Shown piece by piece: positions 27,581-37,233 of a stretch of DNA of 64,000 nucleotides. The notes beneath the pieces are model-generated. The model did not search any database. It saw only the letters and a program-made list of their open reading frames with translations, and had not been told where the DNA came from. The DNA lies in NCBI RefSeq assembly GCF_027594545.1, contig NZ_CP115160.1, positions 3,654,501-3,718,500 on the forward strand. Reading direction: 5' to 3'. The DNA comes from Algoriphagus sp. TR-M9. Its GTDB lineage: Bacteria; Bacteroidota; Bacteroidia; Cytophagales; Cyclobacteriaceae. A program made the translations under genes and the position numbers. How positions within the stretch are numbered: position 1 is the first letter of the stretch; every line of letters begins with the position of its first letter.

Positions 27581-28066
27581 ATGATCAAAGTTCTATTCGT
27601 CTGTCTCGGTAATATTTGTCGCTCACCCTTAGCAGAGGCCATTTTCAACCACAAGGTGAAAGAAGACGGCATGCAGTCACTGTTTTTCTGTGACAGTGCA
27701 GGCACTTCGGATTTCCATATTGGCGAATTACCAGATGAGCGCACACTTAAATGCGCTCTCAGATACAACTTACCCCTGAACCATAGAGGTAGACAGGTAA
27801 ACAGAACCGACTTCCGGGATTTTGATTATATACTGGCCATGGACGAAAACAACCTCCGAGTGCTGAACAATCTCAAAAGCCGATACGGTTTTGATGAAAA
27901 AGAGGTCCACCTGATGCGGGATTTTGTAGAAAGATCCAAAGGCCAATCAGTTCCAGACCCCTATTACGGAGGTGAAGAGGGTTTCGAGGAAATCTATCAA
28001 ATCCTCGACGAGGCAATAGAAAACTTCCTCAAGCAGGTGAAAGCAACACATCACCTCTATGCCTGA
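27581..28066 (+). CDS. Low-molecular-weight protein-tyrosine phosphatase
   Basis: 161 residues. The P-loop CLGNICR (C8 to R14) followed by SP and the general-acid Asp D126 in VPDPYYGG are intact. It could dephosphorylate a tyrosine kinase of polysaccharide export or act on small phosphoesters such as phospho-arginine; the sequence does not decide. It overlaps the fructosamine-kinase gene by 8 bases, an association that suggests a common role in protein repair or sugar-phosphate metabolism. Confidence 0.93.
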   Translation: MIKVLFVCLGNICRSPLAEAIFNHKVKEDGMQSLFFCDSAGTSDFHIGELPDERTLKCALRYNLPLNHRGRQVNRTDFRDFDYILAMDENNLRVLNNLKSRYGFDEKEVHLMRDFVERSKGQSVPDPYYGGEEGFEEIYQILDEAIENFLKQVKATHHLYA

Positions 28067-28934
28067 TCAAAATGAACTCTATGAACAAATCCTCATGGCG
28101 AGCCTGGGCTCTAAGGCTCAGCTGAAATCAGCCTCTCTAGTAGCAGCAGGTACTCACAACCAAGGAATTCGAATCGAGAGCACAGCAGGCATTTTTTTTC
28201 TTAAACTAAATTTTGACCACGAAAGAGACATACTCACCAAAGAAGCTGACGGGCTTCAATTACTTCGAAAATCCACCTTTCTCAAAGTCCCCGAGGTATA
28301 TGGGACCGGAAGAGTAGAGGATTACAACTTTCTCCTTTCAGAGTATATTCCATCTGGCAGATACCAGCTTGATTACTGGGAAAATATGGGAATGGGGCTC
28401 GCTCACCTCCACCTTGCTCATCATCAGAATTTCGGTCTGGATCAGGACAATTACATAGCGTCTATCCCACAGAAAAATCTCCAAACGGACAACTGGACTG
28501 ATTTTTACATAGAAAACAGACTGGAGCCACTAGTCGGGAAAGCTTATTTTGACAAACTGATCCCGCTGGAGTTTCTGAAGAAATTTCAAGAAATCTACCC
28601 TAAACTTCACCGCCTTTTTCCAAAGGAGAAACCTTCCTTGGTACATGGCGACCTCTGGTCGGGCAATGTAATCAGCACCGCCGATGGACAGCCCTGCCTC
28701 ATTGATCCGGCAGTTTATTATGGTCATAGAGAAATGGATCTGGCTTTCAGCAGGCTATTTGGAGGATTTGATGAACGGTTCTATCAGGCCTACGAGGAAA
28801 TCTTACCGCTAGAGAGTGGCTTTGAAGAGCGGATGGGCCTTTACAACCTCTATCCGCTCTTGGTGCACTTGAATCTTTTTGGGTCTGCTTACCTCCCAGG
28901 AATCGAGCGCACGGTCTCTAAATTTCTTAAATAA
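28059..28934 (+). CDS. Fructosamine kinase family protein
   Basis: 291 residues, kinase-like fold. The catalytic segment LVHGDLWSGNV and the metal-binding CLIDPAVYYGHREMDLAFSRLFGGF are characteristic of the fructosamine-3-kinase family, which phosphorylates ketoamines on glycated proteins so they fall apart. The overlap with a LMW phosphatase gene supports a coupled deglycation function, which is also seen in other bacteria. Confidence 0.92.
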   Translation: MPDQNELYEQILMASLGSKAQLKSASLVAAGTHNQGIRIESTAGIFFLKLNFDHERDILTKEADGLQLLRKSTFLKVPEVYGTGRVEDYNFLLSEYIPSGRYQLDYWENMGMGLAHLHLAHHQNFGLDQDNYIASIPQKNLQTDNWTDFYIENRLEPLVGKAYFDKLIPLEFLKKFQEIYPKLHRLFPKEKPSLVHGDLWSGNVISTADGQPCLIDPAVYYGHREMDLAFSRLFGGFDERFYQAYEEILPLESGFEERMGLYNLYPLLVHLNLFGSAYLPGIERTVSKFLK

Positions 28935-28938
28935 GAAC

Positions 28939-30060
28939 TTAAACTAAGTCCAATTTAACTTTTTGACCGGTCCGAACTGCCTGAAATATCGCATCGATGA
29001 CCTTCATATCCTTCAGTCCTTCACGCCCATCAACTGGAAGCTCCGGTGTTTTTCCATCAAAAATAATCGCCGCCATCTCATCCATCTGTACCGTCTGGTG
29101 TGTGGTATGTGGCTTATCTAGGGGTCCTTTGTGCGTCTTACCTTTTATAGGACCATATCCAGTGGCAGGTAGAAGCTCCGCAAAGCCCTTGTTTCCGTTC
29201 AGGAAAAATCTGTCCAGATTATTCATACTATAGGTAGAAAGACAGGAAGCCACAGCCCCGCTGGGAAAGCCAAGTTGGAACTGAATGGTCTCATCCACCC
29301 CTTCTTTGAATTTCTCAGGATTGTTCTTGGTCTCCTGAGCAGTCACCCAAACGGGCTCTTCGCCTAGCATATACCTGGCTCCATTGATGGAGTAAATACC
29401 GATATCCATCATAGCACCACCTCCTGCTAACTCCTTATCCAGTCTCCATTGAGTGGGATCTCCGATGATAAAGCCACTCAGCCCTTGAAAAAACAGCGGA
29501 GTCCCCAGCTCACCCGCTTTTCGCATGCGGACGATTTCCAAGGTGTTGGGCTCAAAATGCATCCTATAGCCAATCAGTAACTTCACTCCTGCTTTGTCAC
29601 ATGCATCGACCATTTCCTGGGCTTCTAGGGCATTCACAGCCATAGGTTTTTCGCAGATCACATGCTTACCTGCTTGGGCCACGCGGATAGACTGTGATTT
29701 GTGCAGCCCGTTTGGCGTGATTACATAGACAGCGTCGATTTCAGGATTATCCTTGATCGCATCGAAATTCTCATAATTGTAACAGTTTTTGGCAGGGATA
29801 TTATACTTGGATTGCCAGGCCGTGATTTTGGATGGGGTTCCACTGATCACCCCCACGAGCTTGGTCCGCTTGCAGTCCTGAATCGCCTCCGCCACACGTG
29901 TCCCGTAACTTCCGAGGCCCATGATAGCTACACGAAGCGTTCTCGTATCTTGGTTGTTTGTACTGAAATTAGTCATTGCTGAAAGTGGTGTAAATGCCGG
30001 TACACTCAGTGCCATTGCAGACAAGCCGGCTTTTTGCAAAAATATTCTTCTGTTGTTCAT
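28939..30060 (-). CDS. Gfo/Idh/MocA family oxidoreductase with Tat signal
   Basis: 373 residues. The N-terminus NNRRIFLQKAGLSAMALSVPAF is a twin-arginine signal, so the folded, NAD(P)-loaded enzyme is exported. The Rossmann start VAIMGLGSYGTRVAEAI, the catalytic EKPMAVNALEA and the C-terminal alpha/beta domain (GGAMMDIGIYSINGARYM) are present. Probably oxidises or epimerises a sugar in the periplasm; substrate unknown. Convergent with the fructosamine kinase gene (4 bases apart). Confidence 0.9.
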   Translation of the reverse strand: MNNRRIFLQKAGLSAMALSVPAFTPLSAMTNFSTNNQDTRTLRVAIMGLGSYGTRVAEAIQDCKRTKLVGVISGTPSKITAWQSKYNIPAKNCYNYENFDAIKDNPEIDAVYVITPNGLHKSQSIRVAQAGKHVICEKPMAVNALEAQEMVDACDKAGVKLLIGYRMHFEPNTLEIVRMRKAGELGTPLFFQGLSGFIIGDPTQWRLDKELAGGGAMMDIGIYSINGARYMLGEEPVWVTAQETKNNPEKFKEGVDETIQFQLGFPSGAVASCLSTYSMNNLDRFFLNGNKGFAELLPATGYGPIKGKTHKGPLDKPHTTHQTVQMDEMAAIIFDGKTPELPVDGREGLKDMKVIDAIFQAVRTGQKVKLDLV

Positions 30061-30137
30061 AGATCAGGTATAAGGGTTTGAGTTAAGAGTTCCTTAAATT
30101 ATTCATTTTTAGCCAAATACTCAGAATCTTTACCCAA

Positions 30138-31412
30138 CTATGAGATTTTAGCTTTACGTACAGCCTGAAAGGTGTTTCTGGTAGTTTGCTCCAGAAAAAT
30201 CTCGTCCTCTCCCAGTAAATCTACCAGCAGTTCCTTCTGGGGATGGAGTACTGTCACTAACTCCATTCCCTCATTGTATTTAATTTCAAATTCTCCCTTT
30301 AGCTCTGAGATTAATTGTTGAAGTTTAAAAAGCTGTGTGTCCAATACTATAGAAATACTAATCGCTGAAGTCTGTAGCATATTGACAGAAAGCTTTAACT
30401 GACGAAGTTTTTCATAAATAAGCGAAATATGTCGCTCCTCTATAAAGGTAAAATCCGTCACTTTGAAGCTGAGTAAAAGCTGGTCTCTTTTTAGGATGAT
30501 GGCTGCCAAGTTTTGGATTGGGGCATTTTGATGGATTTTGGTTCCTGGCAAATCCGGATCAACAAACGACCTGACAAATAAAGGAATGCGCGAGTTTGCC
30601 AAGGGCTTAATGGTCTTCGGATGGATGACCGAAGCACCGTAATAAGTCATCTCAGCCGCCTGAGCATAACCTAACTCATCAAAAAGCTGAGCGGAAGGAA
30701 AGCGCTTTGGATCCGCATTCAATACTCCCGGCACATCCTTCCAGATCGTCACGGAGACGGCTTGCAGACAGGCCGCCAAAATCGCCGCCGTAAAGTCAGA
30801 TCCCTCCCTACCCAGTGTAGTAGTTTTACCCTGCCTATCCCGCCCGATAAAACCCTGAGTGAGCACTGGAAACTGAGCAAGTTTGGGTTTGAGTTGCAGC
30901 TGGCAGTTACGCTTTGTTTCCTCCCAATTTACCTTTGCAAAACGAAAATCACTGTTGGTAACCACAAGCTCCCGAGCATCTTGCCACAGCACCAAGAGGT
31001 TCTGTAGGCACAGGTATTCCATCACAATCCGAGAGGAGACCAATTCCCCGAAACTGATTATCCGATCATAAAATTCATCATAATTTACCGCACTCAGAGC
31101 TTTATTGAGTTCATGATTCAGTTGGATAAAGTAGTTTTTAATTTGCGGGAAAATCATATGACTCTCGGGAAATAAGTCCCTGCATATCGATAAATGGAAG
31201 TCTTTTAAATTTGTACTATTTATAGAATAGTCTTTATTCTCCAACTTCATCCTCAAGATCTCTTCCAGTGCATTGGTAGATTTTCCCATTGCAGAAACCA
31301 CGATTACCAAATTATTTCGCAATCGATTACGCAAAATATCAGCTAGGTTTACTAATGCAGCAGCATCCTTTACAGAAGCTCCCCCGAATTTATAAATCAA
31401 AGTTTTTGACAT
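30138..31412 (-). CDS. Aspartate kinase, monofunctional
   Basis: 424 residues. Amino-acid kinase domain with YKFGGASV near the start and TLGREGSDFTAAILA, then a C-terminal ACT regulatory part (about 300-424). It makes aspartyl phosphate for lysine, threonine and methionine. It is a second aspartokinase beside the fused ThrA at 42.2-44.7 kb and is likely the lysine-branch isoenzyme (inference from ThrA being threonine-linked). It is divergent from fbp. Confidence 0.9.
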   Translation of the reverse strand: MSKTLIYKFGGASVKDAAALVNLADILRNRLRNNLVIVVSAMGKSTNALEEILRMKLENKDYSINSTNLKDFHLSICRDLFPESHMIFPQIKNYFIQLNHELNKALSAVNYDEFYDRIISFGELVSSRIVMEYLCLQNLLVLWQDARELVVTNSDFRFAKVNWEETKRNCQLQLKPKLAQFPVLTQGFIGRDRQGKTTTLGREGSDFTAAILAACLQAVSVTIWKDVPGVLNADPKRFPSAQLFDELGYAQAAEMTYYGASVIHPKTIKPLANSRIPLFVRSFVDPDLPGTKIHQNAPIQNLAAIILKRDQLLLSFKVTDFTFIEERHISLIYEKLRQLKLSVNMLQTSAISISIVLDTQLFKLQQLISELKGEFEIKYNEGMELVTVLHPQKELLVDLLGEDEIFLEQTTRNTFQAVRKAKIS

Positions 31413-31466
31413 TAAAATAAATGCTTAATTTTCTACTATATCTACCACAATTTATACTATTTCAAT

Positions 31467-32492
31467 ATGAGAATTTTACCCTACGCGCCAGACCAAAGCG
31501 GTCTTGCTTACTCTGTCGGTACTACTCTGGACCGCTTTATCAAACTTAAACAAAGCGATTTCCCCTTCGCCTCTGGTGAACTTTCCCAGCTTTTACGGGA
31601 CATTGCCCTTGCAGCTAAGATCGTCAACCGGGAAACCACCCGTGCAGGCCTGTCCAATATTGGCGGAGCCTTCGGTCAAGTCAACGTGCAAGGCGAAGAA
31701 CAGCAAAAGCTAGACGTAATCGCCAATATCCGATTTATGCGCGCCCTGAGCAAAGGCGGCGAAGTCTGTGCCATAGTTTCAGAAGAAGAGGATTCGGTCA
31801 TAGATTTACAAAATAGCTCTGGAAAATATGTGGTCGCCATAGACCCGCTGGATGGTAGCTCAAACATTGATGTAAATATTAGTATTGGGACGATTTTCTC
31901 CATTTACAGGAGAAAAACAACGGTCGGCAGCCCCATACTCAAAGAAGACATCATGCAAGCTGGCAGAGAGCAAGTAGCTGCCGGATATGTGCTTTACGGC
32001 TCATCCACCATGCTCGTTTATACCACCGGATGTGGTGTAAATGGCTTCACTTACGAAAACTCACTGGGAGAATTTTTCCTTTCACACCCAGATATAAAGG
32101 CTCCGGAAACCGGACAGATCTATTCAGTAAATGAAGGCTCACAGCTGGAATGGGAACAGGGAATACTGGACTATGTCAATCAATGTAAAAGAGAAAAATT
32201 CTCCGCTCGGTACACCGGGTCTTTGGTGGCGGATTTTCACAGAAATTTATTGAAAGGCGGAATTTACCTTTATCCTGCTACGGAGAAGAACCCGTCCGGT
32301 AAACTCCGCTTGCTATATGAAGCCAATGCCCTAGCCTATATCGCAGAACAAGCCGGAGCAAAAGCAACTGACGGCCATCAGAGAATTCTCGATATCATCC
32401 CTACCTCACTTCACCAGCGCACACCTTTATTCACAGGCTCCGCAAAAATGGTCCTTGAGGTAGAAAAATTCTTAAAAGCATCCAAAGTGTAG
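31467..32492 (+). CDS. fbp: Fructose-1,6-bisphosphatase class I
   Basis: 341 residues. Gluconeogenic phosphatase. The metal site is visible as VSEEED (about 108-113) and [25 protein letters not shown] (about 126-150); substrate residues occur in [20 protein letters not shown] and [17 protein letters not shown]. Full length with no extension. Confidence 0.96.
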   Translation: MRILPYAPDQSGLAYSVGTTLDRFIKLKQSDFPFASGELSQLLRDIALAAKIVNRETTRAGLSNIGGAFGQVNVQGEEQQKLDVIANIRFMRALSKGGEVCAIVSEEEDSVIDLQNSSGKYVVAIDPLDGSSNIDVNISIGTIFSIYRRKTTVGSPILKEDIMQAGREQVAAGYVLYGSSTMLVYTTGCGVNGFTYENSLGEFFLSHPDIKAPETGQIYSVNEGSQLEWEQGILDYVNQCKREKFSARYTGSLVADFHRNLLKGGIYLYPATEKNPSGKLRLLYEANALAYIAEQAGAKATDGHQRILDIIPTSLHQRTPLFTGSAKMVLEVEKFLKASKV

Positions 32493-32553
32493 CCAACCCA
32501 GCAATTCGGAGGTTCCCAAGATTAGCTTTATCTTGCGGCTCTAATTCACTACT

Positions 32554-33726
32554 ATGAAAAACTCCAAACTTCTATTTTCAGGGATTACACTAGGCAGTAT
32601 GCTTGCCCTGTCAGGTGCTTGCTCCACCAAGCCAGCAGAATCAGCTGACGAGCTTGCGCCTGTAGACACTGCAAATGCAATTCAAACAGAGAAACTTCTT
32701 GTTAAACTAGACACACTTCATACCGGCTTTGACAATCCCTGGGGAATGACTTGGCTTTCTGATGGCAAAATGCTAGTAACTGAGAAAGAAGGCGAAATCC
32801 TGATTTTTCAAGACGATGCGTTTACCGGTGAAAAGGTACAGGGTCTTCCTGAGGTAAGAACCAACGGACAAGGCGGGCTACTTGACGTGGCAGCACATCC
32901 TAGCTACGCAGAGAATGGCTGGATTTACATCACTTATTCCAAGGAAGTAGACGGGGGTAAAGGCGCAACCACTGTCATGCGCTTTAAGCTAGAGGGAAAT
33001 ACTGCCGTAAATCAAGAAGAAATAATTCAGTCAGTACCCGGTTGGGACGGTGGCAATCACTTTGGCAGTAGAGTAGTTTTTGACCAAAACGGCTACCTTT
33101 TCTACTCCAGCGGAGACCGATTTGATACCCCAGAAAATGCTCAGACACTGAGTAATTCCCACGGCAAAATCCATAGAGTTCATGATGATGGGAGAATCCC
33201 CGAGGACAACCCATTTGTAAATGAACCTAATGCAGTCCAGTCTATTTGGACCTTGGGAAATAGAAATCCGCAAGGACTATATTTCGACACCGAAACCAAT
33301 CAATTGTTTGGCTCAGAACACGGCCCTCAGGGTGGTGACGAATTGAATTTATTGGAAAAAGGAAAAAACTATGGCTGGCCAGTGATTACCTATGGAATCA
33401 ACTATGACGGTACAGAAATCACCGATATCACGGAAAAAGAAGGTATGGAACAACCTTTGACTTACTATGTACCATCCATTGCTACAGCAGGTATGACTAG
33501 GGTTACTTCCGACAAGTATCCGGAGTGGAAGGGCGACTTTCTGATTGGTGCCCTTGCCAAAATGCACATCAACCGAGTGGACATGGAAGGTGGAAAAGCA
33601 CTTTCTCAAGAAGTCATGTTCCAGGATCTAGGCCGAGTAAGACAGGTATCCCAAAGTCCTGACGGATACATTTATGCAATTACACAAGGAACAGGTCTAA
33701 TGGTTAAGCTCATTCCAATTAATTAA
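32554..33726 (+). CDS. PQQ-dependent sugar dehydrogenase-like lipoprotein
   Basis: 390 residues. Signal peptide with lipobox LSGAC, lipid-modified Cys at 23. The mature part is a six-bladed propeller of the glucose/sorbosone dehydrogenase family (GFDNPWGMTWLSDGKMLVTEKEGEI, IYITYSK, RNPQGLYFDTETNQLFGSEHGPQGGDELN, GKNYGWPVITYG). Predicted soluble aldose dehydrogenase that uses PQQ and sits in the periplasm, attached to a membrane. A strong bidirectional terminator follows. Confidence 0.9.
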   Translation: MKNSKLLFSGITLGSMLALSGACSTKPAESADELAPVDTANAIQTEKLLVKLDTLHTGFDNPWGMTWLSDGKMLVTEKEGEILIFQDDAFTGEKVQGLPEVRTNGQGGLLDVAAHPSYAENGWIYITYSKEVDGGKGATTVMRFKLEGNTAVNQEEIIQSVPGWDGGNHFGSRVVFDQNGYLFYSSGDRFDTPENAQTLSNSHGKIHRVHDDGRIPEDNPFVNEPNAVQSIWTLGNRNPQGLYFDTETNQLFGSEHGPQGGDELNLLEKGKNYGWPVITYGINYDGTEITDITEKEGMEQPLTYYVPSIATAGMTRVTSDKYPEWKGDFLIGALAKMHINRVDMEGGKALSQEVMFQDLGRVRQVSQSPDGYIYAITQGTGLMVKLIPIN

Positions 33727-33741
33727 TCTTGCACGACTATC

Positions 33742-33779
33742 AAAAAAGGCCTCTTCAGATGAATGAAGAGGCCTTTTTT
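33742..33779. terminator. Strong bidirectional terminator
   Basis: Perfect 16-base stem (AAAAAAGGCCTCTTCA and its complement) with a 6-base loop, between the PQQ-type gene and convergent gpsA. Confidence 0.9.
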
Positions 33780-33797
33780 ATTGCTTTTGCACGAAGA

Positions 33798-34856
33798 TCA
33801 TACAAAGTCCACATCTACATTGAAGGGGTATTTCATCAAAAACTGCAGCGCTTCTTCTATCTCCAAGTCCTCAAATAATACCCGGTATAAATTCTCTGTG
33901 ATAGGAGCACGAAGCTCAGCCGTTTCCAAAAATGCTTTCATCACACGCACGGTATTGATTCCTTCGGCCACTTCCTCCATGTCACCCATGATTTGCTCCA
34001 AAGTATCTCCTTTGGCCAATCGGTAACCAACGGTAAAATTCCGGGAATGAACGGAATTACAGGTAGCTACCAGATCGCCAATTCCTGCGAGTCCCATCAC
34101 AGACTTAATGCTGCCACCCAGTGCATTTCCTAGGTGGATCATCTCCACCATACCCCTACTGATGAGTAGGCCTTTGGCGTTTTCACCCAAGCCTAGCCCT
34201 GCCAATGCGCCTGAGGCAATCGCAATAATATTCTTCAAAACTCCGCTGATCTCCACCCCTATAATATCGGAATTTCCATATACCTGAAACTTCTCGGAGC
34301 GGAGCAGACTTTGCCCCTCCAAAATCACCTCATTGTACTTGCTGGCAATCACTGTCGCTGCCGGCTGGCCTAATGTAAGTTCTTTGGAAAGGTTAGGGCC
34401 GGCAAGGCAGCCTACCCTTACAGCCACGGTTTCGTGCAAAATCACCTCACTCATGGTGAGCAATTGATTTCTACCGATTTTCTGCACCGTATCCAGGGTT
34501 TCTCCTTCTTTCAGATTCAAGCAAAGTCCTTTGGTCCCATGGATGATCAGGTGATAGGGAAAAAGAAAAGGGGCAAAATTGCGCACCACTTCCTGAAAAC
34601 CAGAAGATGGAACCATAAAAAAGAGAATATCACAGGTTTTGCAGAGCTCCTCTGGATCCAGCGAAGCCACAATATTCTCGTTCAAAGCCTTTCCCTGGGC
34701 TGTATGCTGAAGGTTGATTTCCTCCACCACCTCTGGCTTTCGGGCATAGACCATCACCGGGTTTTTTGAAGCCAGCATATTGGCTATGGCTGTACCAAAG
34801 CTTCCCACTCCGATTACCCCTACTGTCTTGGTTTTAGAAGAGCTTTTCGAGTCCAT
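33798..34856 (-). CDS. gpsA: Glycerol-3-phosphate dehydrogenase [NAD(P)+]
   Basis: 352 residues. Reduces dihydroxyacetone phosphate to sn-glycerol-3-phosphate. Rossmann loop GVGSFGTAIA at 16-25, HGTKGL, the catalytic Lys in SGVLKNIIAIASGALAGLGLGENAKG and RNFTVGYRLAKG. Its first 23 bases overlap the end of the upstream acyltransferase gene, so the substrate maker and substrate user for phospholipid synthesis are coupled. Confidence 0.95.
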   Translation of the reverse strand: MDSKSSSKTKTVGVIGVGSFGTAIANMLASKNPVMVYARKPEVVEEINLQHTAQGKALNENIVASLDPEELCKTCDILFFMVPSSGFQEVVRNFAPFLFPYHLIIHGTKGLCLNLKEGETLDTVQKIGRNQLLTMSEVILHETVAVRVGCLAGPNLSKELTLGQPAATVIASKYNEVILEGQSLLRSEKFQVYGNSDIIGVEISGVLKNIIAIASGALAGLGLGENAKGLLISRGMVEMIHLGNALGGSIKSVMGLAGIGDLVATCNSVHSRNFTVGYRLAKGDTLEQIMGDMEEVAEGINTVRVMKAFLETAELRAPITENLYRVLFEDLEIEEALQFLMKYPFNVDVDFV

Positions 34857-36531
34857 ATCCTGTCAGTCTATTGTGATAAAAATAAAGCAAACTCATGTCA
34901 TCTGTCCCGATATCCCCAGATTTACCTTGTACTATCGGCCGCTTGGCATGATACATCCCCACATTCTCTATACCCTGCTTCATCAGTTCATCCATAGGTT
35001 GGGACAGATGCGGCGCGGTATTGATCAACCCTTGGGACTTCAGTTCCAATATTTTCTTCAAAACCATCTCACAGGCTCCCTTAAACTCCTGAAAATCTAT
35101 GGAAATATCCTCCTCTGGAAGTCTCAGCAAGTCAAAAAGATCTAACTTCTTATTCTTCTTTTTAATCAGTTCAAAAGCTGTAAAGGCAACCAAATGAGAA
35201 TTAAATACCCGGTTGATTTTATGAAACTCCTCCACGATTCTCTTGCCTAACATGTAGGTATATTCTTCCTCCCGCTGATGATCTACAGACACCTCTCCAT
35301 CTGTGATAAAATAATCCCGGGTATTAATCTGCCTTCCTTTTTTATCCAGGCTATTCCCGTCTTTATCCACATAGTTACCTAGGACATCCATTGCTTTGCC
35401 CACAGAGACTGAAATATCTGAGCCTTTTGTAAAGAACTTGATCAAAAACTTAGAGATTTTGTAAGAATTGGAAAACTCATCGTTTTCCTGATAGTACCTT
35501 TCTTGCCCGGTGATGCTCAGGTGATCGCGGATCAAACTGGGCGCTTCCAGTACAAAATGGTAATTAATAGTCACCGGAACTATAAACACCTTTCCTCCAA
35601 TATCATTCAATCCATTCTGGAAATTTGCCCGCTGTGCCTCTATGGCAGTACTGAGCAACCCAAGCTTCAATTTGGACTCTATCATTCCACTCCTAGACCT
35701 GGTCCCACCGGGAAAAAACAAACTGTGACACCCAAATTGAATCGCCTCTTTGGAGTAAGTCTTCAATGTCTCTAGGTACATCAGGTTCTTCTTCCTTCTA
35801 TCCACCTTATAGGCACCTAGGGAATTCATGAAATAAGCGAAAATAGAAATATTAAAAAGGTTAAGTCCAGCTCCATAAATAAAAGGCGGCAGTCCCAATA
35901 CTGAGATCACCCAGCCGATAAGAATACTGTCCAGGTTACTAAAATGCGTAGGAACCATCACTACGGTTCCTTTGGAAGCCAGATCTCTCAACTGATCCGT
36001 TTCTCCAGTGATTTGAATCTTGTCCTGTAAAGTATATTGATTGCTAAAGATGGATTTGAATCCCTTCACCCGTGCAGCATTTAACAACCTGGAAAACCCA
36101 AATGTCACCACAGAACGGGTAAATTTATAATGGCTATGCTTGAAATTACTGGCTATCTCCTCAGCATACCTGGATGTAATCCGATTCAAAATCGCCTTGT
36201 ACCCTTCCAGCTTTTCCTTTTTACTCTTGCCTCCTTCTGTGCTGATCTGCACCAGTGCAGATTTCACATCCCCCCAAAAAGTGGCCTCATCATCTGGATC
36301 GACGACCCAGGGATTTTGCTTGATTCGCAGCTTCTCTCTGTAGAGCGTAGTCTCCAGTTCTTCTTTGAGAATATCTGGATTGTGGGCAGTGATACTCAAA
36401 ACCTTCTCTTCCGCAAGCCCGGACACCTTTTTCACAAAATCCTTACGCTCACGGGCGAGCTTCACCACCGGCCATTCCTCCTTACTAGGGTGAATCGGCT
36501 CGTACCTATGTTTGATGTATTTCTCCTCCAA
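34834..36531 (-). CDS. Glycerol-3-phosphate acyltransferase, PlsB-like
   Basis: 565 residues. The acyltransferase signature HFSNLD (H196-x4-D201) in VPTHFSNLDSILIGW and the second motif FFPGGTRSRSG (about 273-283) are clear. The protein is longer than PlsC (about 240) and has N- and C-terminal helical regions like PlsB, although shorter than the E. coli form (about 800). Membrane-associated. Overlap with gpsA supports glycerol-3-phosphate as acceptor, giving lysophosphatidate. Confidence 0.85.
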   Translation of the reverse strand: MEEKYIKHRYEPIHPSKEEWPVVKLARERKDFVKKVSGLAEEKVLSITAHNPDILKEELETTLYREKLRIKQNPWVVDPDDEATFWGDVKSALVQISTEGGKSKKEKLEGYKAILNRITSRYAEEIASNFKHSHYKFTRSVVTFGFSRLLNAARVKGFKSIFSNQYTLQDKIQITGETDQLRDLASKGTVVMVPTHFSNLDSILIGWVISVLGLPPFIYGAGLNLFNISIFAYFMNSLGAYKVDRRKKNLMYLETLKTYSKEAIQFGCHSLFFPGGTRSRSGMIESKLKLGLLSTAIEAQRANFQNGLNDIGGKVFIVPVTINYHFVLEAPSLIRDHLSITGQERYYQENDEFSNSYKISKFLIKFFTKGSDISVSVGKAMDVLGNYVDKDGNSLDKKGRQINTRDYFITDGEVSVDHQREEEYTYMLGKRIVEEFHKINRVFNSHLVAFTAFELIKKKNKKLDLFDLLRLPEEDISIDFQEFKGACEMVLKKILELKSQGLINTAPHLSQPMDELMKQGIENVGMYHAKRPIVQGKSGDIGTDDMSLLYFYHNRLTGYGLEKLF

Positions 36532-36602
36532 GTGGCTGATTAGTTTTTAAAAATCTCGTCAAAGATAGTGAAAAAGCCCTTTCTCTGAGGTCGAAACGAG
36601 AA

Positions 36603-37085
36603 TCATGTACGTTTGGATTTTACAAAAATGGCGACAATGGCAGAAGTCACCAATCCCATCACCAAAGCCCCAATAACTGATTGAATGACATAACTCTTCA
36701 AGTTGAAATAGGCTTCTGCATCAGCCTGGGACATCTGCCCAGATTCTACTGCGTAGTCAATGACATTGGGAAAATAACCCGGAGTGATAAAGGTCGTGGT
36801 AATGTATTGAGATACTGGACTTAATAAAGCTACAATCAGGGTAATGATCAAACCGGAAACAAAGCCTTGCTTGTAGCTCATAGTTCCTTGATAAAAGTTT
36901 TTCTTTTTGTCCAGCAAAGCAAAAACATACACGGCTATCGCAGGGATAGCCACAAAATTGGTCAAAGTCGCATGCTGGGAAATTTTTTCATCATGCCAAC
37001 CGAGGGATTTTTCCATCATCATCCAGGCCAGCATCATGAGCACAAAAATCAATGCCCATTTGATTTCTATCCTAATATTTTTCAT
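36603..37085 (-). CDS. DUF4199 domain membrane protein
   Basis: 160 residues, four predicted transmembrane helices (about 9-28, 40-60, 74-95, 130-153). The layout and the motif KKKNFYQGTMSYKQGFVSGLIITL match the Bacteroidota family DUF4199. Function unknown. It precedes the acyltransferase gene on the same strand (about 70 bases) and is divergent from the polyprenyl synthase. Confidence 0.85.
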   Translation of the reverse strand: MKNIRIEIKWALIFVLMMLAWMMMEKSLGWHDEKISQHATLTNFVAIPAIAVYVFALLDKKKNFYQGTMSYKQGFVSGLIITLIVALLSPVSQYITTTFITPGYFPNVIDYAVESGQMSQADAEAYFNLKSYVIQSVIGALVMGLVTSAIVAIFVKSKRT

Positions 37086-37233
37086 ACCGTTTAGGGAGTT
37101 AGGTTACAAAATTCAATACACAAAATACATAATTAATCAAAAGAAGAAGCAATTTCACCCGATTAAGCTGCAATACCTACATATCCCTTGTCCATGACAG
37201 AAAGGGTATTATTTTTACACCATCAAAGAGCGG

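Noticed and set aside
27310..27768. 152-codon minus-strand frame between waaA and the phosphatase
   Set aside because: It overlaps the 5' ends of both clearly coding genes and has no recognisable composition or motif.
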